28,881 bases of DNA. Origin: CAZDVQ01 sp964508975. Lineage in GTDB: Bacteria > Bacteroidota > Bacteroidia > Chitinophagales > Saprospiraceae. Within the stretch, counting starts at the first letter, position 1, and every line of letters starts with the position of its first letter. A program made the translations under genes and the position numbers. The stretch lies in NCBI GenBank assembly GCA_964508975.1, contig CAZDVQ010000057.1:1-28881 (forward strand), written 5' to 3'. Of this stretch, positions 15,679-23,757 are shown one piece after another. A model generated the notes under the pieces. That model was not told the origin of the DNA. It was given only the letters and a program-made list of their open reading frames with translations, and did not search any database.

Positions 15679-15785
15679 GCGCCAGGTGCCCGGCGGGCGC
15701 GGCTGAAAGCCGCGGTGCGAAGCACGGAGCGAATAGCGAACCCCAAAGGGGACCGACGGCGCATCGCGCCGGGGCGCCCAAATTT
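15679..15785 (-). repeat. Core-and-hairpin intergenic element, copy f
   Basis: Minus orientation, thus inverted relative to copy e. It has hairpin 1 GGCGC/GCGCC, link GTCGGTCCCCTTT, core GGGGTTCGCTATTCGCTCC, and hairpin 2 CGCGGCT/AGCCGCG at 15698-15714. The stretch 15579-15678 between it and the 20-bp repeat also holds imperfect inverted arms around TTGCAAAA (15602-15616 and 15653-15667). Confidence 0.85.
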
Positions 15786-15813
15786 TATAAACATCAGGTC
15801 GTATTAATCAAAC

Positions 15814-15845
15814 AAAAAAGCCCAACCTATTAGGCTGGGCTTTTT
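15814..15845 (-). terminator. Intrinsic terminator of the PKD protein-lipoprotein unit
   Basis: An AAAAAGCCCA / TGGGCTTTTT stem with an inner CCT/AGG pairing. Read on the minus strand it ends in a T-run. It is 27 bp beyond the lipoprotein stop codon at 15872. Confidence 0.88.
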
Positions 15846-15871
15846 CGTGAATCGTGTATGTGCAGGTTTCT

Positions 15872-16219
15872 CTACTCTGCATCAAGGCTATCTGGTAAAG
15901 TTTCTTCTTCACCAAGGTCAAGTGAGTCTAGGTCTCCCATGCCTTTGAACAACTCGCCCATATCCATGCAGCCCATAGCCAAGGTGGCGGCTTCTGATTC
16001 ACTTAAATCGTCCGCATCGTTAGGGTCTGGGTATTTTTCCATGACTTTTACCATCATGCAATCGCAAATTTTAGTCATTTGTTCTTTACCGAAAAATGCG
16101 TTGGCTTCCGTTTCTCCCGTACAGCCATCCATGAATTTTTTCTTGTGCGAATCTGTCCAGCCTGTATTGCAAGCAGCTAAAAATAAAGCGGCAAAGGCCA
16201 ATGCGAATAATTGTTTCAT
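15872..16219 (-). CDS. Small predicted lipoprotein, function unknown
   Basis: A 115-residue protein with a lipoprotein signal peptide: MKQLFALAFAALFLAAC, lipidated Cys at 17. The mature part has four further Cys (GCTGE, ICDCM, MGCMD), which could form disulfides in the periplasm, and a very acidic tail (DLDSLDLGEEETLPDSLDAE). I do not recognise a named family. It starts 25 bp after the stop of the giant PKD protein gene and ends in a terminator, so the two are likely one transcript. A role near the secreted protein is possible but only suggested by position. Confidence 0.82.
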   Translation of the reverse strand: MKQLFALAFAALFLAACNTGWTDSHKKKFMDGCTGETEANAFFGKEQMTKICDCMMVKVMEKYPDPNDADDLSESEAATLAMGCMDMGELFKGMGDLDSLDLGEEETLPDSLDAE

Positions 16220-16244
16220 TGTATAATAGGGTTTTAAGGGTTTA

Positions 16245-19200
16245 TCATCGTACTACGGTAACCGTTCCTCTTTCCTCGTAACGCTCTCCCCTGCCTCCAA
16301 CAATTTCCACCGTGAAAACATACACGCCAGCGGGAACAGTCTCGCCGTCATTGTTTATTCTACCGTTCCAGGCATCATTGGGGTTTGTAGTCTGGTAAAT
16401 CAAATTGCCCCAGCGGTTCCAAATCGTTAGGTTAAAGGTACTGATTTTGTCCAGCACTCCAACGCCTTTAAAGATGTCGTTAACGCCGTCCTCGTTAGGT
16501 GTCAATGCATTAGGCAAGAAGTACGTAAACCTTGGTATCACGTCAAGTACCCGAACTGCGGTATCCCGACAACCGTAAACGTTAAACACAATCAACTCTA
16601 CCTCGAACAAACCAGTGTCTTGGTATACATGCACTGGGTTACGCAAAGGTGATGTTGCCCCGTCTCCAAAATCCCAGGTCCAATCTACCGCATCGATAGA
16701 AATATCGCTGAAGCTTACCTGTGGTTCTAGGTTGCTCGGCACGTTGGGTAAATATACAAAGCTAGCTTGTGGCAAGGGTTGAGCAAATGCCTCAAAACCG
16801 AAGGTATCGGTACAACCACCATAGGGGGCGTTGACCACCAGGGTCACTGGATACTGCCCGGTTATGGGGTAAGTATGATCAGCGGGCGTTGCGTCTAGCG
16901 ATCCATTGCCATCACCAAAATCCCAAATAGTACTGTAGCCTGTTATAGGGTAAACGTTGTCTTCAAAACTTAAAACGAATGGAATACAGCCTCTTACGTC
17001 TTCCAAGGCTACTGGATAAATCGGGCGAGGCTGCCAATCTACCGGTAAAGTAATGCTGTCTTGACAACCATTGCTATCGGTAATGTATAAACTAACGTTG
17101 TATAACCCAATGGTATCATATTGGTAAGTTGGATTTTGAATAGTATCGGTGTCTGAATTTTCAAACAACCAGGTCCAAGTACTAATGGCCCCATCAATCG
17201 TTTGGGTTGAGTCGGTAAAGATAACCTCCCCTAAAGTACAGGTATCATAATTGTAACCAAAATTGGGCGCGGGGAGATGGTATACCCGAACCGAGTCGAC
17301 ATTGGTTTGGGTACATCCAGTCGGCGTCGATAAAACTAAGTTCACAATCTGCAAGCCAGGTAAGGTGTACGTCACGTTTGGTGGGATTTGCGTATTGGCA
17401 CTGGTGCCATTCCCAAAGCTCCAGTTAAAGCTGTAACCTGAGATATCAAAGCCTCCTGCATCAATGGTAAATCCAGTGGTATGCGGAACACAACCTGCAG
17501 GGTTTTGTACAATGATGTCGATAGGCGGTGCCGGGAACCAATCAATGGTAATATCAGTGCTATCGCTACAACCTGCTGTATCAGTCACCACCAACTCGAT
17601 GGTATAAGTGCCTGGGTTAGCATACTGGTAGGTCACATTTTGCAAACTTGAAGTATTGCCATCGCCAAATCTCCAGTCCCACTGGTTTATTGGAGCCAAG
17701 TATGGCGCTGTGTTGACTATCGATGAGTCTCGGAACGGAATCGGCCCTAGCACACAACCCGCAGCGCCCGTAAACAAAGCCGTTGGGTTACCAAACACTA
17801 CAACGGTATCCTCAAAGGTAGCAATACATAAACCATTGGGCGAGGTGATAGTTAAGTCAACCGGATACACACCCGGTGCTGTATACAAATGGGTAGGACT
17901 GGCTTGAAGGGAAGTTGTGCCATCCCCAAAATTCCACACCGTGGTGTAGCCAGTAATTGGATAAGAGTTATTCTGGAACAATAGCGATTGCCCTAGGCAA
18001 GCCTGTAGATCTTCAATATCCACGCTCACCAAAGGCTGAGGATACCATTGTACCAATCGGGTTGTATCGTCAGTACAACCATTCAAATCAGTTACGGTCA
18101 AGTTCACCTGAAAATCGCCAGAGTTGCTTGGCAAGTGTGTAAACGTACTAGGATTGAAGCGGGTGGTATCGCTCCCATCGTCAAAATCCCAGTACCAGGT
18201 GCTAATGGGCGTACCCAAGCTGTTTGGAGTACTAGTACTGGTAAACGATACCGGTACAAGGTTACAGTTATCTACAAAGAAATTGAAATTAGCCGTTGGC
18301 AGCGGGTTAATGGTGACCGAAACGAAAGAAGTGTCACGGCAAAAACCATTGGGCGAAATCATAATCAACCTAACCTGGTAGGTTCCCGCTGTAGCATACA
18401 AGTGTGCCGGTGCAGCAAGGTTGGATGTATTACCATCCCCAAAGTTCCAATCGAATATATAACCGTTAATCGGGAATGAGTTGTTGACGAACTGTATCGA
18501 ATCCCCAAGACACAGAGCGCTCCCCAATGTTCCAATGGCCAAAATTGGCTCAGGGAACCAAGCAACTGTTTGTGTAATAGAGTCGCTACAACCGTTAGCA
18601 TCAACCACTACTTGCTCTACGCTAAAGCTACCAGAGTTGACAAACTGATACACGTTAGATGGCGTAGTAGATGTACTGCCGTCACCAAAATCCCAGAACC
18701 AACTTACAATTGGAACACCGGCTTGGTTATTCGTAGCAGTATTGGTAAAGGTAACTGGAGCAATAGCACAGGTATCGTAGGTAAAATTAAAGCCAGCGTT
18801 AGGGTTCTCGTTCACGGTAATGACGGTGGTGAAACTATCGACACAGATTCCATTAGGCGAAGTAATAATGAGCAATACATTATATACACCATGCGTGGTA
18901 TAGGTATGCGTCGGCGAGGCTTGATTACTGGTATTGCCATCACCAAATTGCCAGAAAGTAGTGTAACCATTGATGGGATATGAACTATTGACAAAGCTTA
19001 CATCAAAAGGTACACAACCAACACTAGCACCAAAGTTGACCTGAATAATGGGTTCAGGGAACCAACTCACCGTACGGGTTTCAGTATCTGAACAGCCGTT
19101 AATGTCGGTTACGGTTAAGCTTACATCATAGTTACCTGCTTGAGTAGAGTCAAATTGGTGTACTGGATTGGGCAGAATACTGAGGCCACCATCGTCGAAA

Positions 19201-21029
19201 TCCCAGTCCCAGTTGCTGAGTGCGTCACCTGCGGTGTTGGTTGTAGAAGTACTGACAAAGGTAACAGGGCCTAAATCGCAGGTATCAAAACTCACGTTGA
19301 AATTGGCGTTGGGCAGCTCGTAAACTTCAATCAACTCCGTTTGGGTAAGTGTGCTGGTACAGCCCCAAGGAGATATCTCCGTGAGGGAAACATCGTACAA
19401 ACCCGGATTAGGATAATTCTGTATAGGCGGTTGATACACCGATGACACTGCCCCTTGACCAAATGACCAACTGGTCGTATAACTTGGCACATACGGGAAC
19501 GAACTGTTGGTAAAGGTTACCGAATGTGGTTCACAACCATCCGGGTCATCCGGGGTAAATGCTACGTTTGCTGCAGGGTACCAATCAGACGACGATGTTC
19601 GTGTTGCTGTACAACCATTAGCATCCGTTATCGTTAAGCGGTAATTATATGTACCTGCGTTGGGTGGAAGAAACTGTGGGTTGGCAACCGTGTAAGTTTG
19701 TCCTCCTATATTCCAGTTGTATTGCGCAACAAAGTTACCCGTGCCAAAGGCTTGTGAGCTATCGCTAAAAATAATTGGGGCTGCATTATTACAGCTGTCT
19801 ATAGTTATACCATAATTGGCCACCCGCGGCGGGAATATCCTGACCAAGAAACTGGTAGAATCCGTACAACCTACAAAACCAGGGTTAATCACGATACGCC
19901 CGTTATACAAACCTGGGGCAGGAAACTGTACGGTTGTTGTGGCTGTGGTAGCCGTAAAGAAGAAACCGTTGGCATCCCAGAAAGTCCAGCGCCGACCTTG
20001 GATAAGGTTGGCAGGGGTGCCACTAGGTAACGTATATGTAAAGTTGACACTATTGTCGCACGATCGGCCTTCAATTACGTTTTGGCCACCCTGGTTTACC
20101 GTTACACTGGTATCCGGTCGAGGGGTAGGCGTTACGGCAATGATACAGTTCACCACGTTGAACTGGAAATCCCGGCGGGTTATGCTGAGTACAACACCAT
20201 TCCTGACTTCTTCCATACAAACCCCTACCACGAATTGACCAAATTGGTTCGGGGTGCCACTAATCAAGCCGGTCACTGGGTCAATACTGACTTGGGGGGT
20301 TCCGCCCATGGGATTAGTAGCACTGTATGGGGCCAAAAAGTTTACGTTCTGCTGATTGCCCGGCGCTGTAGCCTGGGTTGGATAAGGGTTACCTTGTGAC
20401 GCACCAAGTTCTGGAGAACAGAAGTAATAATTCAACTGATCACCATTAATATCTGTGCCCGAGTGGTCAAAGGCCAAGGGTTCGTTACGGCATACCAAAG
20501 GCGGAGGGAATGCATTAAAACTAGGGCTAGAGTTGCACAACTGCTGACCCGCGGCCGTTAAAAATATCTCGAATGTAGCCCCCGATTGCCCTGGCGCTTG
20601 GAGATTACTAATCGTACCATTCCGGCAACAGCGGGAGTAAGCAATGGTGTAACCGTTTGCGTTAAAGGGCAAACTCACCGTTGTAGCATACTGGTAGCTT
20701 TCGACACACACATTATTCGGGGGTATCAAACATGGGTTACCCGTTTGCAATGGTATATTGTTGGATGGCCCGGTAAAAAATACAGGGTAAACATCGTATA
20801 AATTATTGGAGGTTCCATTGTAAACCGTGATGTAAGCAGGGTCGTCGTATGGTGCTTGCCCACCAAAACAGTCGCGATAGACGTTAAGCGTGATGCGATA
20901 AGTTCCCTCGTTAGTTACGGGGTCAATGCCCAGGCATTCGTAGCTCATTTCACCGCCCACGATATGCGTGGCAGACACTTGAGTCCAATACCCTAAGAGC
21001 CCAAAAATCAATAGATAAAGTTTGTTCAT
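16245..21029 (-). CDS. Giant secreted multi-PKD protein with type B T9SS sorting domain
   Basis: A 1,594-residue secreted or surface protein. A signal peptide (MNKLYLLIFGLLGYWTQVSA) is followed by a beta-rich N-terminal region of about 300 residues starting THIVGGEMSYECLG. About 13 PKD units then run from roughly residue 430 to 1490, each with a W-x-FGDG or W-x-W-x-FDDG turn and a G-x-Y-x-V strand. They alternate between two types, one ending TDxNGCSD and the other SPNGxC, to give two-domain modules of about 170 residues. The last 95 residues are the gliding-motility-type CTD (FLPNALTPNEDGVNDIF, then FNLTIWNRWGNLIYQT). ATG 21029 is preferred over TTG 21053 because the promoter ends close by. 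Likely an adhesin or surface-layer component; ligand unknown. Confidence 0.93.
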   Translation of the reverse strand: MNKLYLLIFGLLGYWTQVSATHIVGGEMSYECLGIDPVTNEGTYRITLNVYRDCFGGQAPYDDPAYITVYNGTSNNLYDVYPVFFTGPSNNIPLQTGNPCLIPPNNVCVESYQYATTVSLPFNANGYTIAYSRCCRNGTISNLQAPGQSGATFEIFLTAAGQQLCNSSPSFNAFPPPLVCRNEPLAFDHSGTDINGDQLNYYFCSPELGASQGNPYPTQATAPGNQQNVNFLAPYSATNPMGGTPQVSIDPVTGLISGTPNQFGQFVVGVCMEEVRNGVVLSITRRDFQFNVVNCIIAVTPTPRPDTSVTVNQGGQNVIEGRSCDNSVNFTYTLPSGTPANLIQGRRWTFWDANGFFFTATTATTTVQFPAPGLYNGRIVINPGFVGCTDSTSFLVRIFPPRVANYGITIDSCNNAAPIIFSDSSQAFGTGNFVAQYNWNIGGQTYTVANPQFLPPNAGTYNYRLTITDANGCTATRTSSSDWYPAANVAFTPDDPDGCEPHSVTFTNSSFPYVPSYTTSWSFGQGAVSSVYQPPIQNYPNPGLYDVSLTEISPWGCTSTLTQTELIEVYELPNANFNVSFDTCDLGPVTFVSTSTTNTAGDALSNWDWDFDDGGLSILPNPVHQFDSTQAGNYDVSLTVTDINGCSDTETRTVSWFPEPIIQVNFGASVGCVPFDVSFVNSSYPINGYTTFWQFGDGNTSNQASPTHTYTTHGVYNVLLIITSPNGICVDSFTTVITVNENPNAGFNFTYDTCAIAPVTFTNTATNNQAGVPIVSWFWDFGDGSTSTTPSNVYQFVNSGSFSVEQVVVDANGCSDSITQTVAWFPEPILAIGTLGSALCLGDSIQFVNNSFPINGYIFDWNFGDGNTSNLAAPAHLYATAGTYQVRLIMISPNGFCRDTSFVSVTINPLPTANFNFFVDNCNLVPVSFTSTSTPNSLGTPISTWYWDFDDGSDTTRFNPSTFTHLPSNSGDFQVNLTVTDLNGCTDDTTRLVQWYPQPLVSVDIEDLQACLGQSLLFQNNSYPITGYTTVWNFGDGTTSLQASPTHLYTAPGVYPVDLTITSPNGLCIATFEDTVVVFGNPTALFTGAAGCVLGPIPFRDSSIVNTAPYLAPINQWDWRFGDGNTSSLQNVTYQYANPGTYTIELVVTDTAGCSDSTDITIDWFPAPPIDIIVQNPAGCVPHTTGFTIDAGGFDISGYSFNWSFGNGTSANTQIPPNVTYTLPGLQIVNLVLSTPTGCTQTNVDSVRVYHLPAPNFGYNYDTCTLGEVIFTDSTQTIDGAISTWTWLFENSDTDTIQNPTYQYDTIGLYNVSLYITDSNGCQDSITLPVDWQPRPIYPVALEDVRGCIPFVLSFEDNVYPITGYSTIWDFGDGNGSLDATPADHTYPITGQYPVTLVVNAPYGGCTDTFGFEAFAQPLPQASFVYLPNVPSNLEPQVSFSDISIDAVDWTWDFGDGATSPLRNPVHVYQDTGLFEVELIVFNVYGCRDTAVRVLDVIPRFTYFLPNALTPNEDGVNDIFKGVGVLDKISTFNLTIWNRWGNLIYQTTNPNDAWNGRINNDGETVPAGVYVFTVEIVGGRGERYEERGTVTVVR

Positions 21030-21055
21030 AGTTTTCTTCAGCGTTAACGTCAAAA

Positions 21056-21085
21056 CAAAAGTATAATTAATCTACTGGATTTCAA
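21056..21085 (-). promoter_or_regulatory. Promoter of the PKD protein gene, Bacteroidota type
   Basis: Minus strand TTG (21083-21085), a 19-nt spacer and TACTTTTG (21056-21063): an exact fit to the -33/-7 pattern. The leader would be about 20 nt to ATG 21029. The remaining upstream DNA to 21311 is AT-rich with no feature that I can name. Confidence 0.65.
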
Positions 21086-21311
21086 TAGATAAATACAAAG
21101 AAACATACTAGTGCAATACTTGTTGTCTTTTTCATAACGCAAAAACTTGCCGCTTTGGTGGTCGAGTGATAAATTATTCCATTATTTGGTCATTTTCGTA
21201 CTAACGAGCCCTTTTATTAGCTTTCTAGATTTTTGGGGCTTTTAGCCATTTTGTTGTTTCGTAAAGTCAACCATGCACAAATTTAGCCTTTAGCGATCTT
21301 TATTAAAAAAA

Positions 21312-21560
21312 TTTGGGCGGTCCCCTCGGCCTTCGGCCTCGGGTCAATGAGCCATTTGCAGGAGCAAATGGTGCACTTGCTACAAATGTACATCAAGTAC
21401 ATTTGTTTTTGCTTCGCAAAACCGCTACGTTTATGTTTCGCGGCTCGCTGTTCGTACAGTCGCTTCGCTCCTTTACGGTGCCCTTCGGGATTCGCTCGGC
21501 CCTTCGCCCGATGGGCTCGGTCTGGCGGCTACGCCGCCACCGCTCCACATCGCTACCGCA
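21312..21560. repeat. Array of hairpins beside the second glycosyltransferase gene (copy g, distinct family)
   Basis: It begins ATTTGGGCGG like the other intergenic elements but differs inside. Successive hairpins are GGCC/GGCC (21328-21338), CATTTGC/GCAAATG (21353-21370), ACAAATGTAC/GTACATTTGT (21382-21406), TTTTGC/GCAAAA (21407-21421) and GGCGGC/GCCGCC (21524-21538). It ends about 13 bp from the glycosyltransferase stop codon (21573). Open reading frames through it are artefacts. Confidence 0.75.
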
Positions 21561-21572
21561 GCAAGTAATACA

Positions 21573-23060
21573 TCATTTCAAACTATCTAAACGGATAATT
21601 TCACAATCGCCTTCATAGAAACTGTGCACCAGCTGGCAGTGAAATTTGTTGCGCAGGGCTTGGAGGTCGCGCACTTGGCACGACATGATATAGCTGCCCA
21701 ACTCGAAGTGATACTCGCGCCTAAACTTGATATCCATACCTTCAACCTTGCGGTTATACATCTCTTTATAGAAATAGGCTGTTGTCCCAAAATCCGTATC
21801 CACAATGGTGTAAGATTTGATCTCAGGGTGCTTTTCTAATGCCTCCGGTATGAACAACCCATATTTATCGTTCCAGCTGATGGCTTTAGGGTGGTAATTT
21901 TGTTGCATAACCGCCCAATAAAGATTTCCGTAAGCCAAAGCAAACAGCGCCAACAGTCCCCATTTAGCCACAACTGGCCATCGCTTTATATATTGATGGT
22001 ACCAATGCCACATGCCGATAGCGCTAACCATGGCTGCCAGCGGGTAAATCGGCGTGGCATACCAGGCGGTTTGGGTCTTCGATTGAGAGATGATAAAAAG
22101 GTAACTCAGTGCACCTAAGGCCATTATCCACAGCAAGTTACGTTGTGCTTGCGGCATTTTTTTATCAAACGAAAAGCCAAGGGCTACCGGAAAAAAATAA
22201 ACAAACAAGTTGATGCCATCCAATGTAAGCATCTGGAAGTAATACCAAGGCCCAAAATAATGGTTCTCTATGGTTTTGTTGTACCGGCCACCCAGCTCGT
22301 AGTTCCACATCTGCTGCACAAAGCCCGGGAAACGATATTCCAAATATGCCAAAAGTGCCACATAAAGTCCTATAATACAAGCCAATGCAAGGTAAATCCT
22401 ATAATCTTTGAGGGTTTGAATAAATTTGCCCTGCATCAGCAAGTACAAGACCAGTGCCGGTCCAATAGTCCCTACCATCAGGTTTTTAGTAAATAGGGCT
22501 GCAAGTATCCAGATGGTAAAATAGGCCAGGTGCTTGGTCTGCTGGCTCTCTACAAAACGATAGAATTGATATAAAGCCAGTATCAAGTACATGGCCAGGG
22601 GTGCATCTTGGTCGCCAGTACGCAACATATGCGGCCCTACAAATTTAGTACTGCTCAAGAGTAATAGTGCAAACAAGAGCCCAACATTCTCACTGCCTAA
22701 ACGCTTGGCACCTTCACGGATAAAAAACCAAACGGCACCAATAAATATACCTATGACCGGGAGCCGAAGCCCCAACTCATTGATGCCAAATAGCTTTAAA
22801 CCAACAACTTGCAAGATAGTGGTGGCCGGCAGTTTGGTATTCCGGTGCTCAATCACGTATGGCCAAGCACTAAAATCAGGCATGTAATCCCAGTTATCAT
22901 ACATGTACAATGCCCGGAGCGCAAATAAAGATTCATCCCACAAAACAATGGGCATGGAGTGGAGGTGCAGGAATAGTGGGAAGTACATCAATACAATGAA
23001 AATACCCCACTTGATGTAGCGTTCTTTATTGACCTTCCTTATATAACGTTCAATCTCCAT
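21573..23060 (-). CDS. GT-C fold glycosyltransferase (ArnT/PMT-like), second copy
   Basis: A 495-residue membrane protein with 10 or more hydrophobic segments and the GT-C acidic motif early on, in PIVLWDESLFALRALYMYDN (Asp-Glu of the first periplasmic loop). The NTKLPATTILQVVGLKLFGINELGLRLP stretch is typical of the ArnT/GT39-like group. The C-terminal third is soluble. It starts 6 bp after the GtrA-like gene, a pairing often seen for polyprenyl-phosphate-linked sugar transfer, where GtrA moves the lipid-linked sugar across the membrane and the GT-C enzyme uses it. It is a distant relative of the enzyme at 257-1741, not a recent duplicate. Acceptor unknown. Confidence 0.88.
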   Translation of the reverse strand: MEIERYIRKVNKERYIKWGIFIVLMYFPLFLHLHSMPIVLWDESLFALRALYMYDNWDYMPDFSAWPYVIEHRNTKLPATTILQVVGLKLFGINELGLRLPVIGIFIGAVWFFIREGAKRLGSENVGLLFALLLLSSTKFVGPHMLRTGDQDAPLAMYLILALYQFYRFVESQQTKHLAYFTIWILAALFTKNLMVGTIGPALVLYLLMQGKFIQTLKDYRIYLALACIIGLYVALLAYLEYRFPGFVQQMWNYELGGRYNKTIENHYFGPWYYFQMLTLDGINLFVYFFPVALGFSFDKKMPQAQRNLLWIMALGALSYLFIISQSKTQTAWYATPIYPLAAMVSAIGMWHWYHQYIKRWPVVAKWGLLALFALAYGNLYWAVMQQNYHPKAISWNDKYGLFIPEALEKHPEIKSYTIVDTDFGTTAYFYKEMYNRKVEGMDIKFRREYHFELGSYIMSCQVRDLQALRNKFHCQLVHSFYEGDCEIIRLDSLK

Positions 23061-23066
23061 AATGCT

Positions 23067-23471
23067 CTAGACAAATTTGCGCTCAAAAGCATAACGCTTC
23101 ATGTAAAAATTGTAGAAAAACACGATGCCCGTTACCACGGCCTTGGCGATGTACTGGTGCCGGGCAAAAAAGATGAGCTGGCTCATGCCGTACAACATGC
23201 TGGTTCCTATACCGATACCTATAAGCGAGCTGGCCAACGATATGACGAAAGCCAACTTGATATTGCGCTCCAACTTGAAGATGAATTTCTTCTGGAGGAA
23301 AAAATTAACTAGCATCCCCAATCCCGATGCTATCAGGTTGGAAGGAATTACACCCAACGATGTGCTTACTAAATACAAATACATGCTATAGTCTAACGCT
23401 GTAGCAGCAAATGATGAACCCGCAAATTTAAGCTTCAATCTTAGTAAGTCTCTTGTTTGTCTGTCTAACAC
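23067..23471 (-). CDS. GtrA family membrane protein
   Basis: A 134-residue protein with four membrane segments and the GtrA pattern (LRLKLKFAGSSFAATALDYSMYLYLV at the start; VTGIVFFYNFYMKRYAFERKF at the end). GtrA proteins are thought to help flip or position polyprenyl-phosphate-linked sugars. The start codon is GTG (23471), as no ATG lies before the first membrane segment. It forms a two-gene unit with the glycosyltransferase that starts 6 bp downstream. Confidence 0.88.
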   Translation of the reverse strand: MLDRQTRDLLRLKLKFAGSSFAATALDYSMYLYLVSTSLGVIPSNLIASGLGMLVNFFLQKKFIFKLERNIKLAFVISLASSLIGIGIGTSMLYGMSQLIFFARHQYIAKAVVTGIVFFYNFYMKRYAFERKFV

Positions 23472-23584
23472 TACTCTTGCTTTCTTGGGCCGGGCAACGC
23501 CTCGGTTTCTAATCTTATTTTAATGCGCTGCAAGATATGTAAATTAATTGTAAACATGAGGAATTAATCTCTGGGGCTTCCGGC

Positions 23585-23693
23585 TGTGCCCTGCGTTAGC
23601 TGGCCGGAGGGCAGCCGCGCTAGCGGCTGGTGCGTAGCACGGAGCGAATAGCGAACCCCGTAGGACAGCGACCCCGAAGGGGGAACGCCCAAA
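23585..23693 (-). repeat. Core-and-hairpin intergenic element, copy h
   Basis: Minus orientation: TTTGGGCGTT, hairpin 1 CCCC/GGGG with a TTC-type loop, core GGGGTTCGCTATTCGCTCC, hairpin 2 CAGCCGC/GCGGCTG at 23612-23629. It lies between the GtrA start and the terminator of the Kelch-like gene, with AT-rich DNA (23472-23575) beside it. Confidence 0.8.
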
Positions 23694-23701
23694 TAAAAAA
23701 A

Positions 23702-23729
23702 CTCGCTGTAATAAACATATTACAGCGAG
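23702..23729 (-). terminator. Intrinsic terminator of the Kelch-like protein gene
   Basis: A perfect 12-bp stem CTCGCTGTAATA/TATTACAGCGAG with a 4-nt loop, followed on the minus strand by seven T. It is about 30 bp beyond the stop codon at 23758. Confidence 0.92.
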
Positions 23730-23757
23730 CTTTAAAATATACAGTGGAATCTAATCT

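Noticed and set aside
15208..15833. Several short reading frames in the repeat block
   Set aside because: All follow palindromic repeat DNA, have no signal or domain, and would not be expected to be genes.
16900..19480. Regular spacing of about 508 bp, considered as a CRISPR-like or satellite array
   Set aside because: The repeats lie in frame inside one gene and encode PKD domain pairs.
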